The notes under the pieces are model-generated. The model did not search any database and was not told the DNA's origin. It saw only the letters and a program-made list of their open reading frames with translations. Below are positions 8,899 to 17,012 of a DNA stretch of 64,000 nt, in pieces. Made by a program: the position numbers and the translations under genes. Numbering within the stretch: position 1 is the stretch's first letter; each line of letters starts with the position of its first letter. Source of the DNA: Dactylosporangium sucinum (GTDB lineage: Bacteria; Actinomycetota; Actinomycetes; Mycobacteriales; Micromonosporaceae); NCBI RefSeq assembly GCF_014647515.1, contig NZ_BMPI01000059.1, positions 1 through 64,000 of the forward strand, written 5' to 3'.

Positions 8899-9723
8899 AC
8901 TGCGGCTGCGGGAAGTCTCGGCCCACCGCTCGACCTCGTCCAGACCACGCCGGTACACGCCCGAGATACGCTCGACCGCTTCGCGCCCGAGCGGCAGGCG
9001 CAGCGGCACCTCGTCGCTGTGTGCGAGGGACACGATGATCTCGGCCGCCCGCGTTGGGTCACCTTCCTGGCGGCCGTCGGTCCCGGCCATGTCCGCGCGG
9101 ACGGCGGCGAGCAAGTCGCGGTACGTTTCGGACGCCTCAGTGAATTCGAGCACGTCGGCGGCGTTGAAGTCGGTCCGGAACCGGCTCGGTTCGACGATCA
9201 TCACGCGGATCCCGAACGGTGCGACCTCCCCGGCCAGGGCCTCGGACCAGCCTTCGAGGGCGAACTTCGACGCAGAGTAGGCCGATACGCCGGGAAACGA
9301 CATCCGCCCGCCCTGGCTGCTCATCTGCACGATCATCCCAGCGCCCCGGGTACGCATCGCGGGCAGCGCCGCCCGCACGAGCGCGGCTGGGCCGAACAGG
9401 TGCAGATCCATCAGCTCGCGCAGCTGCGCGTCACTGACCTCCTCGACCGCTCCGACCACGGCCCGGCCCGCGTTGTTGACGAGAACGTCGAGCTGACCGA
9501 AGCGGTCGAGGGTGGCCCGCACGAGCGACGCCGCCGCAGCGATGTCTCGGGCGTCGAAGTTCGCGATCAGAAAGTTGTCGGGGTATTTCGCCGCTAGGTC
9601 GGCCACGCTGTCCGGCCGGCGTACCGCCGCCACCACATGGTCGCCCGCGGCGAGCGCCGACTCCGCCAGTGCTCGCCCGAAACCGCGGGACGCACCGGTG
9701 ATGATCCAGGTCTGTGTCGTCAT
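8878..9723 (-). CDS. SDR family oxidoreductase
   Basis: A 281-residue classical short-chain dehydrogenase. The NAD(P)-binding motif TGASRGFGRAL is at residues 9-19, the NNAG motif near 80-85, Ser in MSSQGGRMSFPG and the active site Tyr-x-x-x-Lys in YSASKFALEG. Arg residues after the second strand (VAAVRRPDS) suggest NADP preference. It starts at ATG 9723 (MTTQTWIITGAS), where family similarity begins. The C-terminal tail SRSRSRSCDQP lies inside repeat B copy 1, so the original end may have been replaced. The substrate is unknown; the closest type is the SDR group often annotated as oxidoreductase/SDR. It stands alone. Confidence 0.9.
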   Translation of the reverse strand: MTTQTWIITGASRGFGRALAESALAAGDHVVAAVRRPDSVADLAAKYPDNFLIANFDARDIAAAASLVRATLDRFGQLDVLVNNAGRAVVGAVEEVSDAQLRELMDLHLFGPAALVRAALPAMRTRGAGMIVQMSSQGGRMSFPGVSAYSASKFALEGWSEALAGEVAPFGIRVMIVEPSRFRTDFNAADVLEFTEASETYRDLLAAVRADMAGTDGRQEGDPTRAAEIIVSLAHSDEVPLRLPLGREAVERISGVYRRGLDEVERWAETSRSRSRSCDQP

Positions 9724-9752
9724 GGCAGCGACGCCATGGCTTTGAGCGCGCG

Positions 9753-9777
9753 CGAACGCAAACGCAAACGCAAACGA
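9753..9777. repeat. Short hexamer tandem repeat
   Basis: Upstream of the SDR start lies a short run of GCAAAC units (three and a half copies) after a GCGCGCGC run. It could tune the spacing of the SDR promoter, but nothing more can be said. Confidence 0.5.
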
Positions 9778-9838
9778 CGCTGACCCTGGCGTGCGACGAG
9801 TTCGTTTGTCAGGGCTAGGGGCAGGAGGCGTCGCGCCG

Positions 9839-10342
9839 CTATGTCGGTGACGCGCTGGGCTTCGGGTAGACGTTGGCGACCCGTTGCGCGTAGGCCTCGA
9901 CGTCCCAGGAGGTGACGCCGCCCGACCGGTCGATGGCGAGGCTGAAGGGTCCGGGGTCAGAAGGGCCCGTCTCGGTGCCGGGCGGGAACGACGTCCGTCC
10001 AACGGCCCACTTGCCGATGCACTCGCATTTGTGTGTCTGGGCGAAGCCGGTCTTTCCGCTCACACGGATCGACACGGTGCCGTCGCCGGCGCATCGCGCC
10101 CGAAGGAAGAACGTCCACCCCTCGGGCCTCGGAACCTCGGGCGGCGGACTGACGGGGAACGTGCCTTCGATGTGTGCGGCGCCGTCCGTCGTCGAGCTCC
10201 AGGCGCCGACCAGCACGTCGTTGGCGCCGGGGGTGGCCTCCGTCACCGGGACGGCCGGGCGCATCGCGCCGGCGGTGCAGGCGGTCATGCCGGCCGCCAC
10301 CACCGCTGCCGCGAGGAACCGTGCAACCACCATGGGTGTCAT
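9839..10342 (-). CDS. Putative secreted lipoprotein, unknown function
   Basis: A 167-residue protein with an N-terminal hydrophobic segment (VVARFLAAAVVAAGMTAC) ending in a lipobox-like MTA-Cys at residue 22, so probably exported and lipid-anchored. The mature part is beta-rich with two further cysteine-containing stretches (RARCAGDGT and HKCECIGKW) and a GGVTSWDVEAYAQ end. ATG 10342 or ATG 10333 could be the start; neither has a clear ribosome binding site. I do not recognise the family. It lies about 115 bp upstream of the SDR on the same strand. Confidence 0.65.
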   Translation of the reverse strand: MTPMVVARFLAAAVVAAGMTACTAGAMRPAVPVTEATPGANDVLVGAWSSTTDGAAHIEGTFPVSPPPEVPRPEGWTFFLRARCAGDGTVSIRVSGKTGFAQTHKCECIGKWAVGRTSFPPGTETGPSDPGPFSLAIDRSGGVTSWDVEAYAQRVANVYPKPSASPT

Positions 10343-10499
10343 GGCGGCAGGGTACGGCGCGCGGCGCGATCGCGTGGCCCTCCTCCGCGCCGGTACCGGC
10401 GAGCAGCCGGCGTGGACGGCAGTGAGCGCAGCGACCTCCGGGTGGGGTGGCAGCCCGGCGCAGGCTGCCAGTGTGCCCCGTCAGCGGCCGGACGCTTCG

Positions 10500-10720
10500 G
10501 GTGCACTCATCTGACGAATACACTGCACGCGGCGGCTACTCCAGTGGCGACTACCTGCGCGCCGGCGCCCTCGCCCAGTTCTCCCCGGTCATGGACTGAG
10601 ATCCACGCCGACGGCAGCTACGTCAACGCGTTCGTGCTCCGGGTCAAGAAACAAGAAGGCCATCGGCCCACGGCGTCGTCGCCGGCCCTCGCTGGCGCAG
10701 GTGTCCGGGCATGCCGATGA
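10500..10720 (+). pseudogene. Possible frameshifted small-gene relic
   Basis: One frame reads EYTARGGYSSGDYLRAGALA and ends at TGA 10597-10599. An adjacent frame continues IHADGSYVNAFVLRVKKQEG. The two together look like one protein broken by a frameshift. The family is unrecognised, and no ribosome binding site is seen. The remainder of 10343-10791 shows nothing else, except sequence at 10700-10730 resembling the right end of repeat family D. Confidence 0.3.
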
Positions 10721-10791
10721 GCGCGCACGATGGTTCCATGATCAATTTCGACCACCGCCGTGCGCCGCCCTGCGCCGCCCGAGCAGCAAGC

Positions 10792-11532
10792 TCAGGAGGC
10801 ACTCAATGGATATCCATGATCCTTATGCATGTGCATTCCCAGACCGGCCGCCGCATTATAACGGTCTTCCCAATGCGCTGGGGCTAGACCATGCTCCGGG
10901 CACCACCAGGTAAAACGGCCGGCATGCCGACCGCCTTCGATTAGGTCGACGTGGTCCGTCAAATGGTGGACGTTCTCAACTACCCCGCCCAGCAGGTCAT
11001 CGTTACATTTGAGACACTTTCTGACCGCAGGGATCCTCGCGTCGAAAGCGAAGGTTCTTTTGGATGACTCGTGGTAGAAATCAAGACTCATCAGGTTTCT
11101 CGGTAGTGAATGGCCAAATCGCGACAAAAGGTCGGCGAACGTCTCTGGCGCAATATCAAGCAGCTTCTGTATGCCCTGGCTTGGCACCGGCCAAGCTGCA
11201 CTCGGAGGCGCCAGCAGGAAGTCGATCATTTCGTCAGCGACTCTCGCCATCTGATCCCGATCCAGCAATCCGAACGGATGACCGCCGACGTCATCTCCCT
11301 CCCAGCCGCCAAACCTATCCACAAATGCTTCTAGCGCGTCCGGGTATCGCCTGTACCAGAACTTCTGGACGTTCACCGAGATATTCCATGCCATGAACTC
11401 GGCAACGGCGACGATGTTGTCCATCGTCAGCGGCTTATCATTCGCTTCAAGTATCTCCCTATACGTCGCCGGATTTAGAATGGGGATTCGCCGCCGACGC
11501 GACGAATCTGAGGGTCTGCGGAAAATCGACAT
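10792..11532 (-). CDS. Hypothetical protein with Cys-x2-Cys motif
   Basis: A 246-residue protein. I choose ATG 11532 because AAGGGG lies 6 nt upstream; the frame is open a further 11 codons. The N-terminus is very basic (MSIFRRPSDSSRRRRIP), then follows a mostly helical body (IVAVAEFMAWNISVNVQKFW, ALEAFVDRFGGWEG). Near the C-terminus RKCLKCNDDLLGG and WWCPEHGLAP suggest a small metal site or disulfides. The GC content is clearly lower than in neighbouring genes, a possible sign of transfer. No membrane segment. Family unknown. It lies between the lipoprotein and a rightward zinc-ribbon protein. Confidence 0.7.
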   Translation of the reverse strand: MSIFRRPSDSSRRRRIPILNPATYREILEANDKPLTMDNIVAVAEFMAWNISVNVQKFWYRRYPDALEAFVDRFGGWEGDDVGGHPFGLLDRDQMARVADEMIDFLLAPPSAAWPVPSQGIQKLLDIAPETFADLLSRFGHSLPRNLMSLDFYHESSKRTFAFDARIPAVRKCLKCNDDLLGGVVENVHHLTDHVDLIEGGRHAGRFTWWCPEHGLAPAHWEDRYNAAAGLGMHMHKDHGYPLSAS

Positions 11533-11886
11533 GACGACCCCTTCAAGGACGTCGAGGCTGGTCAACTTGGACCTTCCGATGGCGTTAGCTAGTCAACGTT
11601 GTATCGAGATATCCTTCGGAACGGCATCCCACAAACGGTCCACTGCTCGACCCGCGGGATGGCGCTCGCCGAGCATGTGCTGGCGTCGATCAAGCCAGGC
11701 ACCGTCGGTGGACCCGCTTGACCGGGTGGGCGCTCATGCCGCTGATTGGGCGTCAGTTCACACGAGCAGTGAAGCTCGGATTTCCTGTGGACCTCTCCGG
11801 CGGTCAGTGGATAACCGTCGCCCGGTGAAGCATGCCAGGCGGTACAGCTACGTTGGGCCGCCTGAACTAAGCGCGACCGCAACTGC

Positions 11887-12600
11887 GTGGCGAGGGTGGA
11901 CGCTGTGGCCGTCGATACAGCTACCGCCCTCGCGCGGTGGCTTGCGGGGCGCGACCGCGGTGAACTCGCCGAGCCCTTCACCTTCGTCGTCGCGCCCGAC
12001 GGCGAACTGAGGTTGGCGCCCCGGCGCTCCGAACACGTCGCGCTGGCCGGTGGACACGACGTCCTCGCAGCCGGCGAAATCGCGTTCGCTCCCGCCGTCT
12101 CCGGCTGGCACGTGGTCCAGGTGACCAACCAGTCGACCGGGTACTGCCCCGATCCGGACTCCTGGCCAGCCGCCGGCGAAGCGCTCGACCGAATCGGTGT
12201 ACGGCATCCAGTCGACTTCACCGACAAGGTCATATTCCGACGATGCCCGGCCTGCGGCGAACGCAACGTCGGGCGGGACAACGATTTCACCTGTGCCCAG
12301 TGCGACAGCGACCTGCCTGCGCAGTGGAACTTCGCCCCAGTGATCAACAATGATGCGCAGCGGCACGGCCCTTCCGTCGACCGCGTACAACGTCCAGCCC
12401 CGAGGACGAACCCCTTGATCAGCTGCGCGCACATGCCGCGATCCGCGCGGATCCGAAATAGTGAACTGGTCTCAGGGTGCATGGACACTACGGTGCGGCA
12501 CTCCGCGCTCAGTCGTCGTGGCTCGTGCAGATGCAGCTCGGTCGAGGTGATGACGCCAGTGGGGTTGTCCGGACCGAACCCGTGCCGGTGTCTTGATTGA
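11887..12600 (+). CDS. Hypothetical protein with C-terminal zinc ribbon
   Basis: The frame runs 237 codons from GTG 11887. The first 150 residues are clearly coding: ALARWLAGRDRGELAEPFTF, RLAPRRSEHVALAGG, NQSTGYCPDPDSWPA, then a zinc ribbon RRCPACGERN...DFTCAQCDSDLP (two Cys-x2-Cys pairs, about residues 119-142). I recall similar actinobacterial proteins that end just after LPA-W, which would be near 12335. The last 85 residues here are Arg/Pro/Ser-rich and unlike the rest, so the natural stop was probably lost. Function unknown. The family is familiar, but I cannot name it. Confidence 0.6.
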   Translation: MARVDAVAVDTATALARWLAGRDRGELAEPFTFVVAPDGELRLAPRRSEHVALAGGHDVLAAGEIAFAPAVSGWHVVQVTNQSTGYCPDPDSWPAAGEALDRIGVRHPVDFTDKVIFRRCPACGERNVGRDNDFTCAQCDSDLPAQWNFAPVINNDAQRHGPSVDRVQRPAPRTNPLISCAHMPRSARIRNSELVSGCMDTTVRHSALSRRGSCRCSSVEVMTPVGLSGPNPCRCLD

Positions 12601-12611
12601 CGATCGTGACA

Positions 12612-12767
12612 ATGGTGGAGGCCGGCGACTGGGCAGTGGAGCTTCCGAGTCCGCTCCTGCTGCACGATGGCAAGCACGTCTGGGTCCAGGGCGCGACGGT
12701 CTGGGCCCGAAACCGGAGCGGCGACGTGGTCTGCTATCCGGGAGACGGTTATTGGCTGTGCCGGTAG
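12612..12767 (+). CDS. Small 51-residue hypothetical protein or gene fragment
   Basis: ATG 12612 to TAG 12765-12767, with strong coding character (GC-rich third positions, balanced residues): MVEAGDWAVELPSPLLLHDG at the start and VVCYPGDGYWLCR at the end. GTG 12606 is an alternative start. It follows the zinc-ribbon frame by 11 bp in another frame. It has three Trp, two Cys and no membrane segment. It may be an intact small protein or the surviving end of a longer gene. I cannot name it. Confidence 0.5.
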   Translation: MVEAGDWAVELPSPLLLHDGKHVWVQGATVWARNRSGDVVCYPGDGYWLCR

Positions 12768-12839
12768 CGATCCGCTACCAGACGCGCGAGTTCCTATCGC
12801 ATACGCATCTGCCGCTGATCGAGCGTTTCGCTATCGGGT

Positions 12840-13225
12840 TCAGCGGATCTGGCGCATGACGCTGACGATAGCGGCGACCACGTCGAAGGATGCCGGGCCT
12901 GTACCTCGGATCCACAGCAACGGTGGGAATCCGCCCTGGACCCAGCCCGAGGCGGGGAGTTCGCGAGGCCATGGCAGGCCGGGGGTCAACGTCGTCGCTT
13001 CGAAGTCGAAGAAGTCGATGTCTTCGTGGGGCAGCCGGTGCATGGCGAGGTAGTGGATGTCGCGGAGAGAGAGGTCACCTGAGGTTTCGGATGGATCGGG
13101 CGCAAGCTGAGTTCCATGGCGTCGGCCGAGCCGATGACGGAGACGGACAGATAGTCGAGCCCGTAGCCCTGGAACGAAGCGAGCGCGTCATGGACCGGGG
13201 CGAACACGTCGAGGTTGTCGCTCAT
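12840..13225 (-). pseudogene. Frameshifted hypothetical gene
   Basis: Starts at ATG 13225 (MSDNLDVFAPVHDALASFQG), continues to about 13085 (ELSLRPIHPKPQ), then the protein-like reading jumps to another frame: LSLRDIHYLAMHRLPHEDID, FFDFEATTLTPGLPWPRELP and FDVVAAIVSVMRQIR, with stop at 12840. A single indel near 13080 explains this. It could be a real mutation or a sequencing error. The intact product would be about 128 residues. Family unknown. The 3' half is duplicated at 21907-22004 (repeat C), where only a fragment survives. Confidence 0.65.
12928..13026. repeat. Repeat C, copy 1 (paralogous gene fragment)
   Basis: Ninety-nine bp nearly identical to 21907-22004: only a handful of differences by eye, including one single-base indel. 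It lies inside the frameshifted gene and encodes, on the minus strand, EDIDFFDFEATTLTPGLPWP and RELPASGWVQG. Confidence 0.75.
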
Positions 13226-13366
13226 GGCACAAGTTTCGATGATCACGCCGCCCCGGCGCGCCGTCCACCCACGGCCCGGTCCTGGAGGGTGCATTTCTCG
13301 CAGTCGCCCGCAGCGGATACCCGCGTCCGAGCATCGCGGTCTGGGCACTCGCGTAGCGTAACGATC

Positions 13367-13638
13367 GTGCGGTATGTCTTCGTGCGATGCATGGACGGTC
13401 ACTACTTTCTGGTGGTCGATAATCCTTGCGTCCTCTGGACGGTTCGTACCCCGAGGTCGCCGACGCTGTCGCCGGCCACCTCCGGACAGTGAACGAGGAA
13501 GTCACCCTCGCGGCCTTGGGCCGCACAGGGCTGCCGGCGGCCCCGCTCGACGATGTCCTTGTGCTCGAGTTGCCGAACTCGGTGGCACCGCCGTGGCTGC
13601 TACGGCCGTGGTTCGATGGAGATCAGCAAGCCAGGTGA
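13367..13638 (+). pseudogene. Frameshifted small hypothetical gene
   Basis: From GTG 13367 the frame reads VRYVFVRCMDGHYFLVVDN. Around 13420 the protein-like reading moves to the next frame: LRPLDGSYPEVADAVAGHLR, TVNEEVTLAALGRTGLPAAP, LDDVLVLELPNSVAPPWLLR, ending at TGA 13636-13638. One indel would restore about 90 residues. No signal or membrane segment. It is divergent from the frameshifted gene at 12840-13225; the 141 bp between them holds no gene. Function unknown. Confidence 0.55.
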
Positions 13639-13689
13639 CAGCAGCGCGACGCTGAACCCCAGAGCGGAGCGACGTCGCCTCCCCGGTCG

Positions 13690-13912
13690 CCACTTCGGCG
13701 ATTCCGAAGAGGTCACGCCCTCACGAATACGCTGGTCCTCGCCTTGAGCGATTCCAGCTGGTCGCCGGCTCAGCTGGGAGCGATGTAGGTGGTGACCACT
13801 TCGGTGGACTGCTCCCAAATCCACTCCCCCGCAAGGTGCAGACCTGCGCTTGTCCCTTACGGCCACGGCGATCGCTGGCCGCCCGCGCGTCGCGGGCGGC
13901 CAGCGATCGCCG
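13690..13912. repeat. Dispersed repeat family A, copy 2
   Basis: Begins with the 26-bp block 13690-13715, identical to 23056-23081, then matches copy 1 (8387-8580) through CGCTGGTCCTCGCCTTGA and GTGGTGACCACTTCGG to TTACGGCCACGGCGATCGC. Minus-strand reading: AGLHLAGEWIWEQSTEVVTT, then after a stop GDQLESLKARTSVFVRA and stop. It ends in the 22-bp hairpin listed next. The flanks, 13639-13689 and 13913-14078, show no gene. Confidence 0.65.
13866..13912. repeat. Perfect 22-bp inverted repeat with 3-nt loop
   Basis: Left arm 13866-13887 (CGGCGATCGCTGGCCGCCCG then CG), loop CGT (13888-13890), right arm 13891-13912 the exact reverse complement. A 22-bp perfect stem is extremely stable. It could be a bidirectional terminator between the pseudogene and the leftward membrane gene, or the tip of a mobile element, since it coincides with the end of repeat A copy 2. 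Confidence 0.8.
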
Positions 13913-14078
13913 CCGTGAGCAGAGCGTGCCGCTGTAGCTCCGCGAGGTAGGCCGCGATCTGCCTGTGCAGCGGGTTGCGCGGGTGAAGAGGTTGCAATAC
14001 CGGAGCCGATGCCCACATCGGCTCAGCCGACCAACGCTAGCTCCTCGGCCCGCTAGCCCCGGCAACACCGCTGAACGG

Positions 14079-14654
14079 CTAGTCCGAGTTCCGCATGTAG
14101 ACGGTTTCGGCCGTTGCCACACCGGAGAAGGCGATCGTCCTCGTACCTACCCGCAGATGGCTGTCGTCGGCGAATTCGACCTGTACGCCGTCGACGCAGA
14201 CCACATCGACCCGACTCTCGCGCACCAGCCAACCGGTGGTACGCAACCGGTAGCAGGTGTCGTCGTAGCGCAGGCTGTACACGGACCGGGCGTACAGCGC
14301 GTGCCGTCCGTCCGGCGTGACCGCTACTTGATGCGCCGAGGAGCGTTCGAGTATGCCTGTCTCGACGACGTTGGCGGCCGCGGCCGCGATGACGGCGAAT
14401 GGCGCGAGCACCCCGGCGAACACGGTCAGCACGCGCGCCACGACCTTCCCGTCCGACACCCGCCAACTCGCCGCTGCCAGCAGCACCAGCCCGGCTGCGA
14501 AGATCAGCGCTGCGCGGGACAGCCGCTCCAGCGGCGCAAGCGCAACCAGATGCCACGACCCGACGTGCGCTTGGAACTGCACGGCAAGGTCGAACGCCAG
14601 CATGACGGCGCCAGTCACGAGCGCCATGGTGGCCGGAATGCTCCGAGTGCTCAT
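14079..14654 (-). CDS. Hypothetical membrane protein
   Basis: A 191-residue protein from ATG 14654 (ATG 14660 is also possible; no clear ribosome binding site). Three hydrophobic segments are seen: ALVTGAVMLAFDLAV (about 12-27), ALIFAAGLVLLAAAS (about 50-65) and VLTVFAGVLAPFAVIAAAAA (about 77-97). Residues 100-190 form a soluble, probably external beta-rich domain with Cys in TCYRLRTTG and VVCVDGVQVEF. The repeated tyrosines and charged strands suggest an extracytoplasmic sensor-like domain, but I recognise no family. It converges with nothing on its 3' side except repeat A copy 2. Confidence 0.7.
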   Translation of the reverse strand: MSTRSIPATMALVTGAVMLAFDLAVQFQAHVGSWHLVALAPLERLSRAALIFAAGLVLLAAASWRVSDGKVVARVLTVFAGVLAPFAVIAAAAANVVETGILERSSAHQVAVTPDGRHALYARSVYSLRYDDTCYRLRTTGWLVRESRVDVVCVDGVQVEFADDSHLRVGTRTIAFSGVATAETVYMRNSD

Positions 14655-14717
14655 CACCATGCATATGGTCGACCGATTCGCATCTGCCGTCGACCCGACC
14701 GGCGAATCTCCACAAAC

Positions 14718-14834
14718 TCAGCGCGCAGGCCGAGCATCAGCGAGGCGCGCGGCCCAGTAGGCGTGATCGCGCGGCAGGTACGTCGCAACGGCTTCCGCAT
14801 TGACGAACACCGGTCGCCGTCGAACGTCCGGCAT
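14718..14834 (-). CDS. Possible 38-residue protein or C-terminal gene relic
   Basis: ATG 14834 to TGA 14720-14718: MPDVRRRPVFVNAEAVATYL, then PRDHAYWAARLADARPAR. The residue mix is protein-like, but there is no ribosome binding site, and the 5' flank is repeat D. It could be the surviving 3' end of a longer gene truncated by the repeat. Confidence 0.35.
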   Translation of the reverse strand: MPDVRRRPVFVNAEAVATYLPRDHAYWAARLADARPAR

Positions 14835-14850
14835 GGTGACCGAATCTGGC

Positions 14851-14945
14851 CGCCGACCGTGAGCGCGAGGTCGGCGAACTCCGTCACGCCGAGTGACGAG
14901 CGTCCGGTCCGGCCGGTGCGCGGACATGCCGATGAGTGTGCACCG
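14851..14945. repeat. Dispersed repeat family D, copy 1
   Basis: About 95 bp matching 43846-43941: CGCCGACCGT, GCGCGAGGTCGGCGA, CCGTCACGCCGAGTGACG, CCGGTGCGCGGACATGCCGA and TGAGTGTGCACC. By eye roughly three quarters of positions agree. Minus-strand reading is LVTRRDGVRRPRAHGRR here versus VTRRDGRRRPCAHGRR in copy 2. Shorter traces of the right end occur near 10700 and 20700. The rest of 14835-15121 shows no gene. Confidence 0.6.
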
Positions 14946-15121
14946 GATCTTGGACGAGCGGCGTCCGTCGGTCGGGGTCGACCAGGTGGTGACGTGAGTG
15001 ACAGTGCTCGGCACGTCCCGATCGGAGGGTTGTGCGGTGTTTTCGTGTTGGATGAACAGCTCCGCTCCGGTCTGATCATCGACTGCCGTCGCGGCTTGCT
15101 GGCGGTCCCTACAGTGCGGAC

Positions 15122-15520
15122 ATGTCGAATGACGGTGCATCCGACACGTCGGGCCTGGAATGGGCGTTGGCGGGGGCCATTCTCGGTCTTCTCCTGTTCC
15201 TCTTCGGTGTCTGGCAGGTTCGGACCTTGACCTGGGAAAAGGCCACGGCGACGGTCGGCGACTGCGGGTACTCCAGGAAGCCGTCCGCCAAGAGTTCGGG
15301 CAATCGCTACTGCGCGGTCATCTGGCAAAGCGGCGGCCGGCAGCACAGCGCGCACATGCCGGCCGACCAGGACATGGCGCCCGGGGCGCAGAAGACCGTT
15401 TTCGTCAACGGCGACGAGGCAAGCGTGGGTCCTGGCCTGTGGGGGTCGGGTAGCTGCTGCTGCGGTGCGGTAGTCCTGCTCATTGCGGGCCCCATGGCGT
15501 GGCGCCTCCGCCGATCCTGA
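15122..15520 (+). CDS. DUF3592-like membrane protein
   Basis: A 132-residue protein. A hydrophobic helix at about 13-33 (ALAGAILGLLLFLFGVWQV) and another near the C-terminus (CCCGAVVLLIAGPMAWRLRR, about 109-130) flank a beta-rich middle domain beginning WEKATATVGDCGYS and containing a conserved-looking RYCAVIWQSGGRQHSA stretch. Two helices around a domain that starts TATA-V is the plan of DUF3592 proteins. The second helix is preceded by three consecutive Cys. Function unknown. It starts at ATG 15122; no operon partners. Confidence 0.7.
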   Translation: MSNDGASDTSGLEWALAGAILGLLLFLFGVWQVRTLTWEKATATVGDCGYSRKPSAKSSGNRYCAVIWQSGGRQHSAHMPADQDMAPGAQKTVFVNGDEASVGPGLWGSGSCCCGAVVLLIAGPMAWRLRRS

Positions 15521-15907
15521 GGCACCTCCGCCCCGGCTGAGGTTGCGTCGCACGCCGCGTGGCTGCCGCGCTTACATCCGACCATCACCGGCACGTACAT
15601 CCCAAGAGGTACACCGGAACTTGGCCGTAATTGCGGCCAAGAACGGCGGCCCGGCGGCGTTGCGGTTTCGCAACTAATCAAGATTGCCTGCCGCCCGCCA
15701 TTCTGGCTTCGCTGGCCACAGCGCACCGCCTCCGGCGTGCGTGGCCCACGCTGCTCACCGCGGCCGTCTCGAGCGGTGCACTGCGCGCGTTGCTGTGGTA
15801 GGTGGTCAACACCGCCGCAATCAGCATCTGGGCTGGCGCCGCAGACGACACGGGAGTCGTGGGCGCGCTGATTCGCCGCTGGTCATGCGACCGCGGGCCG
15901 GATGGTG
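15521..15907. other. Intergenic spacer
   Basis: No convincing gene on either strand; the sequence lies between the 3' ends of two convergent genes. I see no strong hairpin. Confidence 0.4.
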
Positions 15908-16702
15908 CTACGCGTCGTTCGTGGTGGTTGGGGGCGCGCTGGTGGGCTCGGGTGGTGGAGCGGTGACTGGCGATGCGGCGACAGGTGGGAAATGGACCGA
16001 AGGATCGGGGCAGACCATGTACGGCACCGGCAACGGGTAGCCGGCGCCGGGATGGACAGCCGGCCAGCCCGGCGCCTGGGGTGCCGCGGTGCGCGGGACG
16101 AAGTAGCGGTGCGCAGGAGGCAGGGCCAGCAGCAGCACCACCACGCACGTCAACATGAGTACCACCAGCGCGCCGGCGCCGCCCGCCAGGAAGGACACCT
16201 CGGAGAACGGGTCCACATCCGAGTACAGGGTTTCGAGGAACTTTGACTCCTCCCACGGCACCTCGCCGGTCCCGGAGACATCGGTCCCGGAGACATCCGC
16301 GCTGTCGAACGCGAAGAAGAACGGCGCGACCAGGAACCCGCCGCAGCCTTGCAGCAGGCAGATCAGCAACTGCCCGCCCCCGGCGACGAAAACGAGGATC
16401 CGCGCGATGTTGCTGCCCCGCGAGACCGGCACCGCCGTCGCGGCGAGCCAGACCGCCAACAGGAGCGTCGGTACACCGAGGATCAGCGATGTGAAGACGT
16501 TTCCGGACCGCTCCGAGCTCACCTCGGCTGGGTCCGCGTCGGGCACCAGCGCGGCGGCTCGGGAGATCTCGTCGTCGAAATGCACAGCGTACGCGACGAC
16601 CAGCCCGACAAGGCCGAGTAGCAGAGCAACGGCGGCGAGTTGGAACCAGAACGCGACAGTCACCTGCGCGGGCCGGGCCGGACGTGCGGCATCGACGGTC
16701 AT
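15908..16702 (-). CDS. Membrane protein with Pro-rich C-terminus
   Basis: A 264-residue protein starting at ATG 16702 (MTVDAARPARPAQVTVAFWF). Four transmembrane helices: about 13-38 (FQLAAVALLLGLVGLVVAYA), 75-95 (LILGVPTLLLAVWLAATAV), 102-125 (ARILVFVAGGGQLLICLL) and 172-198 (ALVVLMLTCVVVLLLALPP). The loop between helices 3 and 4 carries an acidic SADVSGTDVSGTGEVPWEES segment. The cytoplasmic tail is rich in Pro and Ala and ends in repeated PP and TTT. This architecture is common in actinobacterial proteins of unknown function. I do not recognise a specific family. Confidence 0.75.
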   Translation of the reverse strand: MTVDAARPARPAQVTVAFWFQLAAVALLLGLVGLVVAYAVHFDDEISRAAALVPDADPAEVSSERSGNVFTSLILGVPTLLLAVWLAATAVPVSRGSNIARILVFVAGGGQLLICLLQGCGGFLVAPFFFAFDSADVSGTDVSGTGEVPWEESKFLETLYSDVDPFSEVSFLAGGAGALVVLMLTCVVVLLLALPPAHRYFVPRTAAPQAPGWPAVHPGAGYPLPVPYMVCPDPSVHFPPVAASPVTAPPPEPTSAPPTTTNDA

Positions 16703-17012
16703 GGCATGCGACAGTACGGTGGCCGCGTCACACCGGACATGCCCGTTCGGCCAGAAATGGATCAACCCTCGACCGTGTACCGCTCCCACCGTCGTCCGCG
16801 GGCCGGGCCATGCTTGCGCCCAGCGCCACGGTCACTGCGGTACCGAGACGACCGACCTGGTTCAGCGCCGTGATCGAGATCGTCCCGTGTCCGGAACCTG
16901 GATCGTCCGCAAGAAGGGCCGGAACTTCGGCATCGCGCTGGCGTCGGACACCTGGGTCGCACGCACCGCCCACCGATCGACTCGACACGCGGCTGGTGAC
17001 GCACCGTAATGT
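16703..17012. other. Spacer upstream of integrase relic
   Basis: No intact gene. Short protein-like strings occur (plus strand VSGTWIVRKKGRNFGIALAS near 16885-16945; minus strand GHGTISITALNQVGRLGTAV near 16895-16835), but neither is bounded by a start or ribosome binding site, so they may be chance or remnants. Confidence 0.3.

Noticed and set aside
9753-9777. Phase-variable tract controlling the SDR gene
   Set aside because: Only about three GCAAAC units; too short to claim phase variation without strain comparison.
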